Source: an uncultured Porphyromonadaceae bacterium
GTDB lineage: Bacteria; Bacteroidota; Bacteroidia; Bacteroidales; Muribaculaceae
Assembly (NCBI GenBank): GCA_900548975.1
Contig: URMS01000009.1
Coordinates: 1-64,000 of the forward strand
DNA: 64,000 nt
Reading direction: 5' to 3'
Shown here: positions 42,501-50,691 of the stretch, piece by piece
How the letters are laid out: every line of letters starts with the position of its first letter
How positions within the stretch are numbered: the first letter of the stretch is position 1
Notes under the pieces: generated by a model
What the model was told of the DNA's origin: nothing
The model's database searches: none
What the model saw: only the letters and a program-made list of their open reading frames with translations
Position numbers and translations under genes: made by a program

Positions 42501-43120
42501 CCGGCAGCAAGGCACGCTTCACGTTCGCCACACCGCCGGGGCTCTCGGAGATGGAGTTTTTCGCCTACGGGCTGCCCGAGGTGACGGTCGACAGCGTGGC
42601 ATGCCAGGTGACATGTATGGAAACGCGTGCCGACGGCGCCGCCCTCTACATGGCCGTAGTGCCTGGCGGACGCCGCACCGAAAGCCGTGCTGTCATCACC
42701 GTCCCCGAGGTATGGGGCTTCCGCGGCGGCGCTGTCATCGACGGCCCTGTGAAGTTCCGGTGCACCGAGGGCGACTACCGTCTCGGCGACTGGGGAGCCT
42801 CCGAGTCCATGCGCACCTACTCGGGCGCTGCTGTCTATGGCAAGACCTTCGATATCGCCGGTAAAGTGCCGTCCCGGGCTATTCTTGACCTCGGCAAGGT
42901 GGCCACATCGGCCCGTGTGACTGTCAACGGCAAGGATGCCGGCACGCGCCTGGCGCCGCCATACCGCTTCGATGTCGCTTCGCTGCTGAAACCGGGCGAG
43001 AACAAGGTGGAAGTCCGTGTAGCCAATACATCGGCGAATTTCTATCTCACCACTCCGACGGTCTACGGCGGCGATACCACATCGGGCCTGATAGGACCGG
43101 TGCGTTTGCTCTCGAAATGA
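39536..43120 (+). CDS. GH106-type alpha-L-rhamnosidase
   Basis: A 1194-residue secreted glycosidase that matches the GH106 family, inverting enzymes cleaving terminal L-rhamnose from pectin or related glycans. Order: signal peptide, N-terminal barrel (FRTPPRGYGEVPFYWWIGD, about 45-65), catalytic barrel to about residue 650, and C-terminal galactose-binding/jelly-roll domains (about 1040-1190, SYGDYMWPG and YGKTFDIAGKVPSRAILDL regions). Acid residue candidates are E275 in FFSDELNF and E409 in WLEGFHSSGWG. The start is given as GTG 39536; ATG 39548 would give an equally good signal peptide. It stands alone, without SusCD genes beside it. Confidence 0.85.
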   Translation: MKKAMKIALVASCLAGCVAWQTAHADAPAPGYPERENIRNLEEKFRTPPRGYGEVPFYWWIGDTLTREHIEWELDQLSGRHISSLQINYCHRDTGGIIYGLTYPSQPALFSDEWWELFGWFMDEAGKRGMTVSLSDYTLGPGQGSYVDRMLEKNPSLNGYELHMDTVRIAAGETFARRYDRLPLSLNAYALTSSGAIADGSRPYRLLDEAVAGSVKWTAPCNVLVAETRAVRKEPSINPMHPLSGRSYVNNFFGMFENRFPGSAQKGLNFFFSDELNFALQGNIWSDNFRDEFRRRKSYDIVPVLDALWLDLGDNTPKVRLDYNDVRVSLSEEYFFKPIYDWHQKRGLLFGCDHGGRGRDVAEFGDYFRTQRWNQAPGCDQPYLGRDIVKNKVASSIAHLYGRPRVWLEGFHSSGWGTSSAQLTDAIFANFVQGHNLLSLHGLYYTTKGGRWEWAPPCNHFHEPYWVDMKSLLECSERLGYILSQGYHVADVAVLYPVEPVVAGYGDGAVRTAFDAGEKLYRDGIDFDFIDYESLARAKVKNGMFEVSGERYRVIVMPSMKAIQHVSLEKIRQFASQGGVVINIGDLPEATPAEGRNGKVLKRVLSDIFRKGRPNVHELVSSDAVAETVGKAIPRDFTIVEGAREGQYPCVMHRTVDGRDLYAVYNVASGALCRFRAVGAISLLDPYTGTSRPLEAVSVGGGSTVIRMPLESTEVHLIMFDPEGEAVIASADNEEPMEAMRLDDGWTFTVEPVLDNSYGDYMWPGTPENLGVCAYTADYQPLDGTGKPAGRPRRQTFGYGEKFMLLNAPATDMKYLMKHLPGVSEPVIGGKAYAWEPYEYSWRWGVENDCGHQGWHGLKGETDDNFIRLGRIEREFNGTVRKAKEAPYTDYYLYTCVDAPADGEYPSEWGGLMPVEVMVNGTVASAGPVMALHQGFNHIVLHYNSHGTGRFALRTGEPAFVADLESERPLAMKYRGDASLMPFDTRLNAGSKARFTFATPPGLSEMEFFAYGLPEVTVDSVACQVTCMETRADGAALYMAVVPGGRRTESRAVITVPEVWGFRGGAVIDGPVKFRCTEGDYRLGDWGASESMRTYSGAAVYGKTFDIAGKVPSRAILDLGKVATSARVTVNGKDAGTRLAPPYRFDVASLLKPGENKVEVRVANTSANFYLTTPTVYGGDTTSGLIGPVRLLSK

Positions 43121-43202
43121 AGTATCTTCATTGTTATTTATCGCGATTGAAACGGATATGCCATTTCCCGGTACTAAATTTGCGGCTGTAAATGACAATT
43201 CT

Positions 43203-43811
43203 ATGAAAGTACTCCATTTTTATCTGTTACTTTTTGCTGTGGCGCTTGCCGCATGCACCGGCGGCGGTGACAAATCTGCGAAGACACCCACCGATATCGC
43301 TTACGAGAATATAATGACGCGTACGAGCATACGCCAGTTTACGGACCGGAGTGTTTCGCGCGGTGCCGTCGATTCGCTGCTGCATGCAGCTATGGCGGCG
43401 CCGACGGCCGCTAACAAGCAGCCGTGGCACTTCATGGTCATAGACCGCCGCGAGATGCTCGACAGCATAGCGGCGCAGGCTCCAGGCTGGGCGCCCGTGG
43501 GCCGTGCTCAGCTGGCGATACTGGTATGCGGCAATCTGGACCGCACTCTCGACGGCGAGGGCGCCGGATTCTGGGTGCAGGATTGTGCCGCCGTGTCCGA
43601 GAATATCCTTCTGGCCGCTCATGCCATGGGGCTCGGCGCTGTATGGTGCGGCGCTTACCCCGTTAAAGAGCGTACCGATTTCCTCAACAGCTATCTTCTG
43701 CTGCCTGATGCCATAGAGCCTATGAGCCTTATCGCCATCGGTTATCCCGCCGAGCATCCGGCTCCAAAAAACAAATTCGACAGCACCGCCATCAACTACA
43801 ATCAGTGGTGA
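43203..43811 (+). CDS. Lipoprotein nitroreductase-family protein
   Basis: A 202-residue FMN-dependent nitroreductase fold with an N-terminal lipoprotein signal (MKVLHFYLLLFAVALAACTGG, cysteine about residue 18). The flavin-binding blocks are visible: IMTRTSIRQFTDR (about 38-50), HAAMAAPTAANKQPWHF (about 62-78), and HAMGLGAVWCGAYPVKER (about 140-157) with PMSLIAIGYPAE at the end. Nitroreductases are normally cytoplasmic because they need NAD(P)H and FMN; a lipidated form is unusual. The start at 43203 is chosen for the signal and for the -7 box TAAATTTG (43175-43182) ahead of it; the longer frame from 43131 would hide the signal. Confidence 0.85.
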   Translation: MKVLHFYLLLFAVALAACTGGGDKSAKTPTDIAYENIMTRTSIRQFTDRSVSRGAVDSLLHAAMAAPTAANKQPWHFMVIDRREMLDSIAAQAPGWAPVGRAQLAILVCGNLDRTLDGEGAGFWVQDCAAVSENILLAAHAMGLGAVWCGAYPVKERTDFLNSYLLLPDAIEPMSLIAIGYPAEHPAPKNKFDSTAINYNQW

Positions 43812-43841
43812 GACAGGGCCGACCGGCCTCTTTGATATATT

Positions 43842-43871
43842 GCCTCGGACATTTCAGTCCGGGGCATTTTT
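43842..43871 (+). terminator. Nitroreductase terminator
   Basis: Stem GCCTCGGAC/GTCCGGGGC (one G-T pair), six-base loop, followed by ATTTTTAT; 30 nt behind the stop. Confidence 0.8.
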
Positions 43872-43899
43872 ATGTCTTGAAAGGGCGCTGAAAATACTT

Positions 43900-43990
43900 C
43901 CTCTGCGAGGACCGAGAGGAACGGACATGAAAATACCCCATGCGCGAGCGCATGGGGTTGTATGCTGGTGTTGCCTCTCCGAGGCTTTTT
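43900..43990. repeat. Palindrome cluster (copy C)
   Basis: CCTC-TGC-GAGG (43900-43910), a perfect 10-bp stem CCCCATGCGC/GCGCATGGGG (43936-43945, 43948-43957) and GCCTC-TCC-GAGGC (43973-43985) followed by TTTTTT. The block 43935-43990 aligns along its whole length with 9959-10014, including the spacer between the two hairpins. Confidence 0.8.
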
Positions 43991-44007
43991 TGCCGGTCGG
44001 CTTAATC

Positions 44008-44868
44008 TTATGAGCCGAGGTAGCTCTTGAGGAGACGGCTTTTCTGGCCCTTGAGCCGACGGATAGCCTTTTCTTTGATCTGGCGTACACGCTCGCGTGT
44101 GAGGTCGAATTTGGCGCCGATTTCTTCGAGGGTCATTTCCTGGCAGCCGATGCCGAAGAACATCTTGAGGATTTCGCGTTCGCGCTCATGCAGCTGACGG
44201 AGGGCGCGCTCAACTTCGTTGGAGAGCGACTCCTGGTTGAGTGCGGCGTCGGCCATGGGGCTGTCGTCGTTGGTGAGCACGTCGAGAAGGCTGTTGTCTT
44301 CGCCCTCTACAAAGGGAGCGTCGACCGATATATGACGGCCCGATACCTTGAGGGTGTCGGCGATTTTTTCTACCGGCACATCGAGGGTCTCGGCAAGCTC
44401 CTCGGGCGACGGACGGCGCTCGTTCTCCTGTTCGAATTTCGAGAGTGCCTTGCCTATTTTGTTGAGCGAACCTACCTGGTTGAGGGGGAGTCGCACGATG
44501 CGGCTTTGCTCGGCCAGAGCCTGAAGAATGGACTGGCGGATCCACCACACGGCGTATGATATGAATTTGAAACCACGTGTTTCATCGAATTTGCGTGCGG
44601 CCTTGATAAGGCCCACGTTGCCTTCGTTGATAAGGTCGGGCAGTGAAAGCCCCTGATTCTGGTATTGCTTGGCCACCGATACTACGAAGCGCAGGTTGGC
44701 GCGGGTGAGCTTGTCGAGAGCCGCCTGGTCGCCTTGCTTGATGCGCTGAGCCAGTTCTACCTCTTCTTCTACCGAAATTAGTTCCTCACGGCCTATTTCC
44801 TGGAGGTATTTGTCGAGCGATGCGCTTTCGCGGTTGGTAATCGACTTAGTGATTTTAAGTTGTCTCAT
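44008..44868 (-). CDS. rpoD: Primary RNA polymerase sigma factor (short Bacteroidota type)
   Basis: A 286-residue housekeeping sigma-70 factor without region 1.1, as in Bacteroidota. Region 1.2 (SASLDKYLQEIGREELIS, about 16-33), region 2 (LRFVVSVAKQYQNQGLSLPDLINEGNVGLI and FISYAVWWIRQSILQAL, about 59-118), region 3 (about 130-190) and region 4 with its helix-turn-helix (MTLEEIGAKFDLTRERVRQI, about 245-264) are all present. It directs polymerase to the -33/-7 promoters seen across this window. A -7 box TATCTTTG on the minus strand (44913-44906) lies 38 nt ahead of its start. Confidence 0.95.
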   Translation of the reverse strand: MRQLKITKSITNRESASLDKYLQEIGREELISVEEEVELAQRIKQGDQAALDKLTRANLRFVVSVAKQYQNQGLSLPDLINEGNVGLIKAARKFDETRGFKFISYAVWWIRQSILQALAEQSRIVRLPLNQVGSLNKIGKALSKFEQENERRPSPEELAETLDVPVEKIADTLKVSGRHISVDAPFVEGEDNSLLDVLTNDDSPMADAALNQESLSNEVERALRQLHEREREILKMFFGIGCQEMTLEEIGAKFDLTRERVRQIKEKAIRRLKGQKSRLLKSYLGS

Positions 44869-44905
44869 GTGTCTGCTTTGAACCGGTTGTTTTGCAATTA
44901 GCTTG

Positions 44906-44913
44906 CAAAGATA
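44906..44913 (-). promoter_or_regulatory. rpoD promoter -7 box
   Basis: Minus-strand TATCTTTG ahead of rpoD; no convincing -33 TTTG partner. Confidence 0.6.
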
Positions 44914-45018
44914 CGAAATAAAATCTAAAGACGCAAATGCGTCGCGGGAGGGGAGATGCGGTCGGTCAGACGTGCCGATAGTGGCCGCAATGTTCTCAGG
45001 GTATGTTTTGGATAAACG

Positions 45019-45057
45019 CGCAGAGGCGTCGGCCGTTGATAGCCGGGCGCCTCTGCG
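45019..45057. repeat. Long inverted repeat behind the ABC permease gene
   Basis: Perfect 10-bp arms CGCAGAGGCG/CGCCTCTGCG (45019-45028, 45048-45057), with a smaller inner CGGC/GCCG stem. It lies 23 nt behind the minus-strand ABC permease stop, but no T-run follows on that strand, so it is only a possible terminator or attenuating structure. Confidence 0.55.
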
Positions 45058-45079
45058 AGTGCTATTTAGGGATATTTAA

Positions 45080-46342
45080 CTATTTGTAGCGGGCCCAGCG
45101 GATAATTTCGATGAGGCTCGGTTTCTTGCCGTACATGAATATGCCGACGCGGTATATTTTCGCACACAGCCATATGAGGAATGCGAAGCTTATGTAGAGT
45201 ATTACCAGCGACAGCAGTATCTCCCATGTTGGCACGCCGTAGGGCAGACGGCTCATCATGGCCATTGGCGAGGTGAAGGGGAATATCGACACCCAGAAGG
45301 CAAGTGTGGAGCTGGGGTTGGAGAGGATCGACATCGAGGCTATGATGCCGATGATTACCGGCATGGTGGCGATGGTCGACAGCTGCGAGGCGTCCTGAAC
45401 GTTGTCAACGGCAGAGCCGATGGCGGCATAGATGGCCGAGTAGAACAGATATCCGCCGATGAAGAACAGTATCAGATACACGAACAGACCGGCGATGAAG
45501 CCCGAGTCGGAGAGCTGGCTGATGGCGGCAGTCACTTCGGCGTTGTCGCTGGCGGCGCCGAGGTCGCCCAGCAGAGGCATGGTCCAGAGCGAGCACGAGC
45601 CGATGAGCACGGCCCAGATAAGAATCTGAGTTATGGCCACAAGGCCGATGCCGGTGATCTTGCCAAGCATGAGCCACGACGGTTTTACCGACGATACCAC
45701 GATTTCGAGCACGCGGTTGTTTTTCTCCTCGATGATGGAATTCATCACCATCTGACCGTAGATGAGGATAAACATGTAGAGCATCATGTCGAGTACAAGC
45801 CCGATGAAATACGACAGCCCAACGGATGTGGCCGTATCTTCTTCCTTGTCGATACGTATGGTAGAGAGGTCGAAATCTACCTGCACGTCGGCGAGTATCT
45901 GCTTGATGTTTAAAATGTTGTACCGTTCCAAGCGTATATCCTCGATGGCATTTTCGAGCTGACCGTTGATGTACGCGCCTGTCTGCATGGCGGGCGCGCC
46001 GCGGCTGTAGAGGCGTATGGCGTCGTCGGGGTGCGCTATGGCCGTGGATTCTATGACGAGGATGGCGTCGTAGGTCTCGTCGGCGCGCAGGCTGTCGAGA
46101 GGCAGGGCCGAGGGCACGAATGTCACCTCGTCGTTGTTGTTGAGGCGCTGGGCCACTTCGCCGGTCTGGTCGATTACGGCTATATTGCGGCTTTCGGGGG
46201 TGCTCAGCAGCATTACGGCGGCCGGTGCCAGCGACAGCGCTATCATTAGCACGGGCACCAGTATGGTGGTGATGATGAAGCTCTTGCGTTTTACGCGGCT
46301 GAGATATTCGCGGGTTATTATAAGTTTGAGTGACTGGTTCAT
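45080..46342 (-). CDS. ABC-2 type exporter permease (NatB-like)
   Basis: A 420-residue membrane protein. The N-terminus KLIITREYLSRVKRKSFIITTILVPVLMI forms the first helix typical of NatB/ABC-2 permeases (PF12698); a large extracytoplasmic domain (about 50-175) follows, and five more hydrophobic helices lie at about 180-205, 222-250, 285-310, 325-350 and 380-405, with the family motif NSIIEEKNNRVLEIVVSSVKPSWLMLGKI (about 212-240, shown here only in part as IIEEKNNR). With the neighbouring ATPase it forms an exporter, sodium or small molecules in the namesake system; the substrate here is unknown. It overlaps the ATPase gene by four bases. Confidence 0.9.
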   Translation of the reverse strand: MNQSLKLIITREYLSRVKRKSFIITTILVPVLMIALSLAPAAVMLLSTPESRNIAVIDQTGEVAQRLNNNDEVTFVPSALPLDSLRADETYDAILVIESTAIAHPDDAIRLYSRGAPAMQTGAYINGQLENAIEDIRLERYNILNIKQILADVQVDFDLSTIRIDKEEDTATSVGLSYFIGLVLDMMLYMFILIYGQMVMNSIIEEKNNRVLEIVVSSVKPSWLMLGKITGIGLVAITQILIWAVLIGSCSLWTMPLLGDLGAASDNAEVTAAISQLSDSGFIAGLFVYLILFFIGGYLFYSAIYAAIGSAVDNVQDASQLSTIATMPVIIGIIASMSILSNPSSTLAFWVSIFPFTSPMAMMSRLPYGVPTWEILLSLVILYISFAFLIWLCAKIYRVGIFMYGKKPSLIEIIRWARYK

Positions 46343-47292
46343 TGCGGCTGTGTTTCAGATTTTTCGGAGTTGGAAGCCTCGACAGCGGCAACGAAAATAT
46401 CGTCCATCGAGGGCAGTACATGGCGGAAACTGTTGATGGCCACGGCATCGTTGGCGGCGGCAAGCAGCGGGCGCACGGCATCGGCGGCCGGCAGCGATAT
46501 TGTAGCCGAGGCATATCCGCGGTCGTCGACGGCGCCGAGGCGGAAGTCGGTGCCGAGCGGAGCCACGGCGGCGCGAAGGGCGTCGGGGTTGCCGGCGAAC
46601 GAAATCTCGTAGATATTGCTGCCGAACTGTTCGCGCAGGGCGCCAACGGGGCCCGAGAGGATGTTGTGCGAGCGGTTGATGAGGGTTATCTCGTCGCAGA
46701 GCTCTTCGACGCTGGCCATGTTGTGGGTCGAGAAGATTACGGTGGCGCCTTCGTCGCGCAGTTTCAGGATTTCGCGTTTGAGTATGCCGGCGTTGATGGG
46801 GTCGAAGCCCGAGAAGGGTTCGTCGAATATGAGCAGCTTGGGGCGGTGAAGTACAGTGACTATGAACTGCACTTTCTGAGCCATGCCTTTCGAGAGTTCT
46901 TCGATCTTCTTGTCCCACCACTGCGATATATCGAGACGTTCGAACCACTCGCGGAGCGATTTTTCGGCCTCGCGCTTGCCGAGTCCTTTCAGGCGGGCGA
47001 AGAACAGAGCCTGTTCGCCTACTTTCATTTTCTTGTACAGACCGCGTTCTTCGGGCAGATAGCCTATCTGCATCACATCGTCTGCCACGAGGGGGTGGCC
47101 GTCGAAGGTCACCGAGCCGCGGTCGGGAGCTGTGATGTGGTTGATGATGCGTATGAGGGTGGTCTTGCCGGCGCCATTGGGCCCGAGCAGACCGTAGACA
47201 CAGCCGCGTGGAACGGCTATGGAGACATCATCGAGGGCACGGTGCCTGGTGAAGTCTTTGGTGATGTTTTGAGCTGTAAGTATGTAGTCCAT
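46339..47292 (-). CDS. ABC transporter ATP-binding protein (NatA-like)
   Basis: A 317-residue ATPase subunit. Walker A LLGPNGAGKTTLIRI (about 33-47), Q-loop GYLPEERGLYKK (about 82-93), signature LSKGMAQKVQF (about 130-140, with the serine-glycine of LSGGQ changed to LSKGM as in many NatA proteins), Walker B LLIFDEPFSGFDP (about 150-162) and the switch histidine in FSTHNMASVEE. A C-terminal extension (about 215-317) is common in NatA/DrrA-type proteins. It powers the permease encoded by the overlapping downstream gene. Confidence 0.93.
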   Translation of the reverse strand: MDYILTAQNITKDFTRHRALDDVSIAVPRGCVYGLLGPNGAGKTTLIRIINHITAPDRGSVTFDGHPLVADDVMQIGYLPEERGLYKKMKVGEQALFFARLKGLGKREAEKSLREWFERLDISQWWDKKIEELSKGMAQKVQFIVTVLHRPKLLIFDEPFSGFDPINAGILKREILKLRDEGATVIFSTHNMASVEELCDEITLINRSHNILSGPVGALREQFGSNIYEISFAGNPDALRAAVAPLGTDFRLGAVDDRGYASATISLPAADAVRPLLAAANDAVAINSFRHVLPSMDDIFVAAVEASNSEKSETQPQ

Positions 47293-47408
47293 GCCCTATA
47301 TGACGTGTGCAATGACCGATTATTACACTGCCGGCCGATTTTTTTTGGCACGTGTGGAATAAAATGCGCATATTTGCATCATAAACCAATTACATACCGC
47401 ACTATTTG

Positions 47409-50400
47409 ATGAATAAATCTTTACTCCGCGCATCGCTTGGCGCATTGGCCCTCGCACTGGGGCTGCCGCTGGCGGCTCAGATCAAGGCACCGACGCAGGA
47501 CAATCTGCGTATCAACGGCATGCTCATGTACGACAACGACCGGTCTGAAGACGTCCTGGGCTTCTATGAATATACGGCTACATCGCCGGTGGCCCGCAAA
47601 GCCCTCGTGCTTTCGCCGCGCAATTTCCTCTCGGGCGACGCCGTGGTTGTCGACGGCAAGCTCTACACCTATCATCTGCAGATCGATTACGGCTATGTTT
47701 CGTCGGCTTTCTACACGGTTATCGACGTCGCCACAGGCGAGGCTGTCAAGGGCCGCAACATAAGCTACGACCTCAAGGATGCATACTCGCACTACGCCAC
47801 CTCGTCGGCTCTCAACAGCGCCGACGGGAAGGTATACTGCTCGGGATACGAGTACGATAGCTCTACACAGACCCTCACCCCTACCCTTAAGCTCTGGGAT
47901 GTGACCGGCGAGACCAAGACCGCCATCGGTGCTATGCAGGCCGCACTGGCGGTAATGTCGTTCGACAAGGACGGGCGCCTCTACGGCATCACCGCATGCT
48001 CGAGCCGCGGCTCGGCCGACGGCGGACGCCTGGTACAGGTCGACACCGCCACCGGCTCGCTCACCGTAGTGGGCGACACCGGCATACGTCCCTGGTTCGA
48101 TCAGAGCGGTGTCATAAGCCCCTACGACGGCCGTCTGTACTGGTTCGCCAACTCTCCTGTCGAGGGCGGCGGTGCCAACGACGCCGATGCGGTGCTATAT
48201 GCCGTCGATCTGACCACGGCCAAGGCCGAGGCCATAGGCGAGCTGCCCAACGGCGATGAGGTGATTGCCGCATGGATACCGGCGCAGACCGTGTCGGACC
48301 TCGCTCCGGGCGTAGTCACCGGCCTTGGCGCCGATTTCACGGCTCCCTCTCTTGCCGGAAAGGTGAAATTCACACTCCCCTCCGCCACATATTCGGGCAC
48401 TGAGCTCGGCGGAACCGTCGACTGGACCGTAAGCATCGCCGGCAAGGTGATGGCATCGGGCAGCGGCGCGGCAGGCGCTGCTGTGGAGGCCGACGTGACA
48501 GTAGAGACGAGCGGCGACTACGACTTCGACGTGGCCGCATCCAATACCTCGGGCGAAGGCGTGGCAAGCCGCGTGTCGGCATACATAGGCTACGGTGTGC
48601 CCGAGGCCGTGAAGAACGTCACCTTTACCGTTGCCGACGGCGTGCACACCGTCAGCTGGGACCATGTGACCACCCTTGTCAAGGGTTCGCACCTGGCCGG
48701 CGAGCATGCATCGTACAAGGTAGTGCGTCAGCCCGGCAATGTGGTGCTCCACAGCAGTCTCGATGCCAACAGCTTTACCGAACCTGCACTCGACGGCGAC
48801 ATCCAGTCGACCTACTACGAGATTACCGCCGTCAACGGCGACATGGCTTCAGGCGCCACACGCTCGAACGCTATCGTCACCGGCAATACCGTGGCTCTGC
48901 CTTTCGAAGAAAATTTCGAAGATGCCTCGGCGCTGGATCTCTTCACCGTAATCGACGCCAACAACGACCGTACCACATGGAGCTACTACGCCTACTCCAA
49001 GGTAGTGCAGATACGCAATGCGACATCGGGCACCCAGGACGACTGGCTCGTGCTGCCTCCCGCCCGTCTCGAAGAAGGCTACAGCTACGAGCTGAAGTTC
49101 ACCTGCTATGCATCGGCGGTAAGCTATGTCAATATACTCGATGTTGCCATGGGCACATCGGCCGACAATATGGATATCGCTCTGGCCTCCGATATAGAGA
49201 TAAGCGACACTCGCTCCTCTGCGATGAAAGATGTGAGCGTGACCATAAAACCGGCAGCCACCGGCGTATATAATATAGGTATTCACATCAAGAGCGAGAA
49301 GCGTCAGGGTACATTCTCTATCAAGAAAATAGAACTGTCGGCCGGCAGTTCCACCGCAATTCCCGCCGCTCCTGCCATCCGAGTCGAAGCCGGTGCCCGC
49401 GGCGCCCTCTCGGCTGTCATCGGCATTACCGCACCCGAACTCACCGCCGGCGGAAACGCCCTCGTCAATCCGGTAAGCGCTTTTGTGATAACCCGCGACG
49501 GCGCCGAACTCGCCACCGTTAACGCCGAAGCCGGAAAAACCGACTACACATACGAGGACACCTCGGTGCCCGCAGCCGGCATGTACGCCTATTCGGTATA
49601 TGCCGTCAATGTCGACGGCAACGGCGAGGCAGCCCGTCAGGAACTCTTCATAGGCCGGGACGAGCCTCTGGCTCCCGCCAATGTCACGGCAGCCGACAAC
49701 TTCGACGGCACCGTCACCCTGTGCTGGGACGCTCCGTCGGCCACAGGCGCACAGGGCGGATATGTGGACACGGAGCATCTCGTGTACAGCGTCACCAATC
49801 CCGACAAGACCGTCGCCGGCGGCTTCCGCGGCACCATGGCCGTATCGCGCATCGATGTGACAGGCGCTCAGAACGAAGTCGCCTACACCGTCGGTGTGAA
49901 GTACGACGACGTCGAGAACGCCAAAGAACACACCGCCGTATCGAACACTCTTGTGGCAGGCGCGCCCTATACCCTGCCTTTCGCCGAGTCGTTCGCCGAT
50001 GCCGCTGCCGCATCGCAGATATGGACCAAAGATCGTGTGAAGGTCGATAAATCGTACAATCTCGAATTTTCTTTCCACATCGATGCCGACCATAATGGTA
50101 ACGGAGGCGGTATGAAGATCTATGGTACCGAAGTGGGAGCCGTCGGCCGCTGGATTTCGCCGGTTCTTAATCTTTCGCAGACCGTGCATCCCGAAATCGT
50201 ACTGTGGCTCAACATGTTCACACCCGACATTGACTTCGAGCTCCAGGTGCAGGAAGCCTATGGCGAATGGAAGACCGTGGCCACTCACGGCCCTGTGAGC
50301 GAATGGACCGAAATCAAGGCCGATCTGAGCGCCTACCGCGGCCCATTCGTGCGTCTGGCATTCCAGGCGACATTTGCCAAGACCTATACAGGCATGTATA

Positions 50401-50567
50401 TCGACGATATCGCTGTGAGCGACAATACATCGGGCATAGAGAATGTGACCGTCGGCGAAGCCGATGCCGAACTCTATAACCTCCAGGGCATACGCGTGCC
50501 GGCCGATGCCGTCCATGGCGTATACATAGAGCGCCGCGGAAACGCGGCCCGCAAGGTAGTCCGCTGA
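47409..50567 (+). CDS. Large secreted protein with choice-of-anchor J-like domains and sorting-like tail
   Basis: A 1052-residue secreted protein. Signal peptide MNKSLLRASLGALALALGLPLAAQ; a beta-propeller-like N-terminal half (about 30-300, e.g. VISPYDGRLYWFANSPVEGG), fibronectin type III-like segments (about 305-480 and 690-850), and two regions resembling choice-of-anchor J/MAM jelly rolls (about 500-640 and 855-1010: LPFEENFED, TWSYYAYSK, LPFAESFADA, ISPVLNLS). The tail AELYNLQGIRVPAD...GVYIERRG ends in basic residues like a short type IX-type sorting end. A TTG codon at 47406 precedes the ATG. Function unknown; probably a surface adhesin or binding protein. Confidence 0.75.
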   Translation: MNKSLLRASLGALALALGLPLAAQIKAPTQDNLRINGMLMYDNDRSEDVLGFYEYTATSPVARKALVLSPRNFLSGDAVVVDGKLYTYHLQIDYGYVSSAFYTVIDVATGEAVKGRNISYDLKDAYSHYATSSALNSADGKVYCSGYEYDSSTQTLTPTLKLWDVTGETKTAIGAMQAALAVMSFDKDGRLYGITACSSRGSADGGRLVQVDTATGSLTVVGDTGIRPWFDQSGVISPYDGRLYWFANSPVEGGGANDADAVLYAVDLTTAKAEAIGELPNGDEVIAAWIPAQTVSDLAPGVVTGLGADFTAPSLAGKVKFTLPSATYSGTELGGTVDWTVSIAGKVMASGSGAAGAAVEADVTVETSGDYDFDVAASNTSGEGVASRVSAYIGYGVPEAVKNVTFTVADGVHTVSWDHVTTLVKGSHLAGEHASYKVVRQPGNVVLHSSLDANSFTEPALDGDIQSTYYEITAVNGDMASGATRSNAIVTGNTVALPFEENFEDASALDLFTVIDANNDRTTWSYYAYSKVVQIRNATSGTQDDWLVLPPARLEEGYSYELKFTCYASAVSYVNILDVAMGTSADNMDIALASDIEISDTRSSAMKDVSVTIKPAATGVYNIGIHIKSEKRQGTFSIKKIELSAGSSTAIPAAPAIRVEAGARGALSAVIGITAPELTAGGNALVNPVSAFVITRDGAELATVNAEAGKTDYTYEDTSVPAAGMYAYSVYAVNVDGNGEAARQELFIGRDEPLAPANVTAADNFDGTVTLCWDAPSATGAQGGYVDTEHLVYSVTNPDKTVAGGFRGTMAVSRIDVTGAQNEVAYTVGVKYDDVENAKEHTAVSNTLVAGAPYTLPFAESFADAAAASQIWTKDRVKVDKSYNLEFSFHIDADHNGNGGGMKIYGTEVGAVGRWISPVLNLSQTVHPEIVLWLNMFTPDIDFELQVQEAYGEWKTVATHGPVSEWTEIKADLSAYRGPFVRLAFQATFAKTYTGMYIDDIAVSDNTSGIENVTVGEADAELYNLQGIRVPADAVHGVYIERRGNAARKVVR

Positions 50568-50587
50568 TAAACTACCCTAAATTTGCG

Positions 50588-50624
50588 AAAAGCGCCTCGT
50601 GGTTGTCCGCGGGGCGCTTTTTTG
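50588..50624 (+). terminator. Terminator
   Basis: AAAAGCGCC/GGCGCTTTT hairpin (50588-50596, 50613-50621) followed by further T, 21 nt behind the large secreted protein gene. Confidence 0.75.
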
Positions 50625-50647
50625 ATGCCCGATTGCGAAAATGTTTG

Positions 50648-50655
50648 TATATTTG
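50648..50655 (+). promoter_or_regulatory. speA promoter -7 box
   Basis: TATATTTG, 36 nt ahead of the speA ATG; a TTTG lies at 50621-50624 (23-nt spacing, slightly long). Confidence 0.5.
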
Positions 50656-50691
50656 CAGGAATAATAACGAAAAACACATTGATACCGGCAC

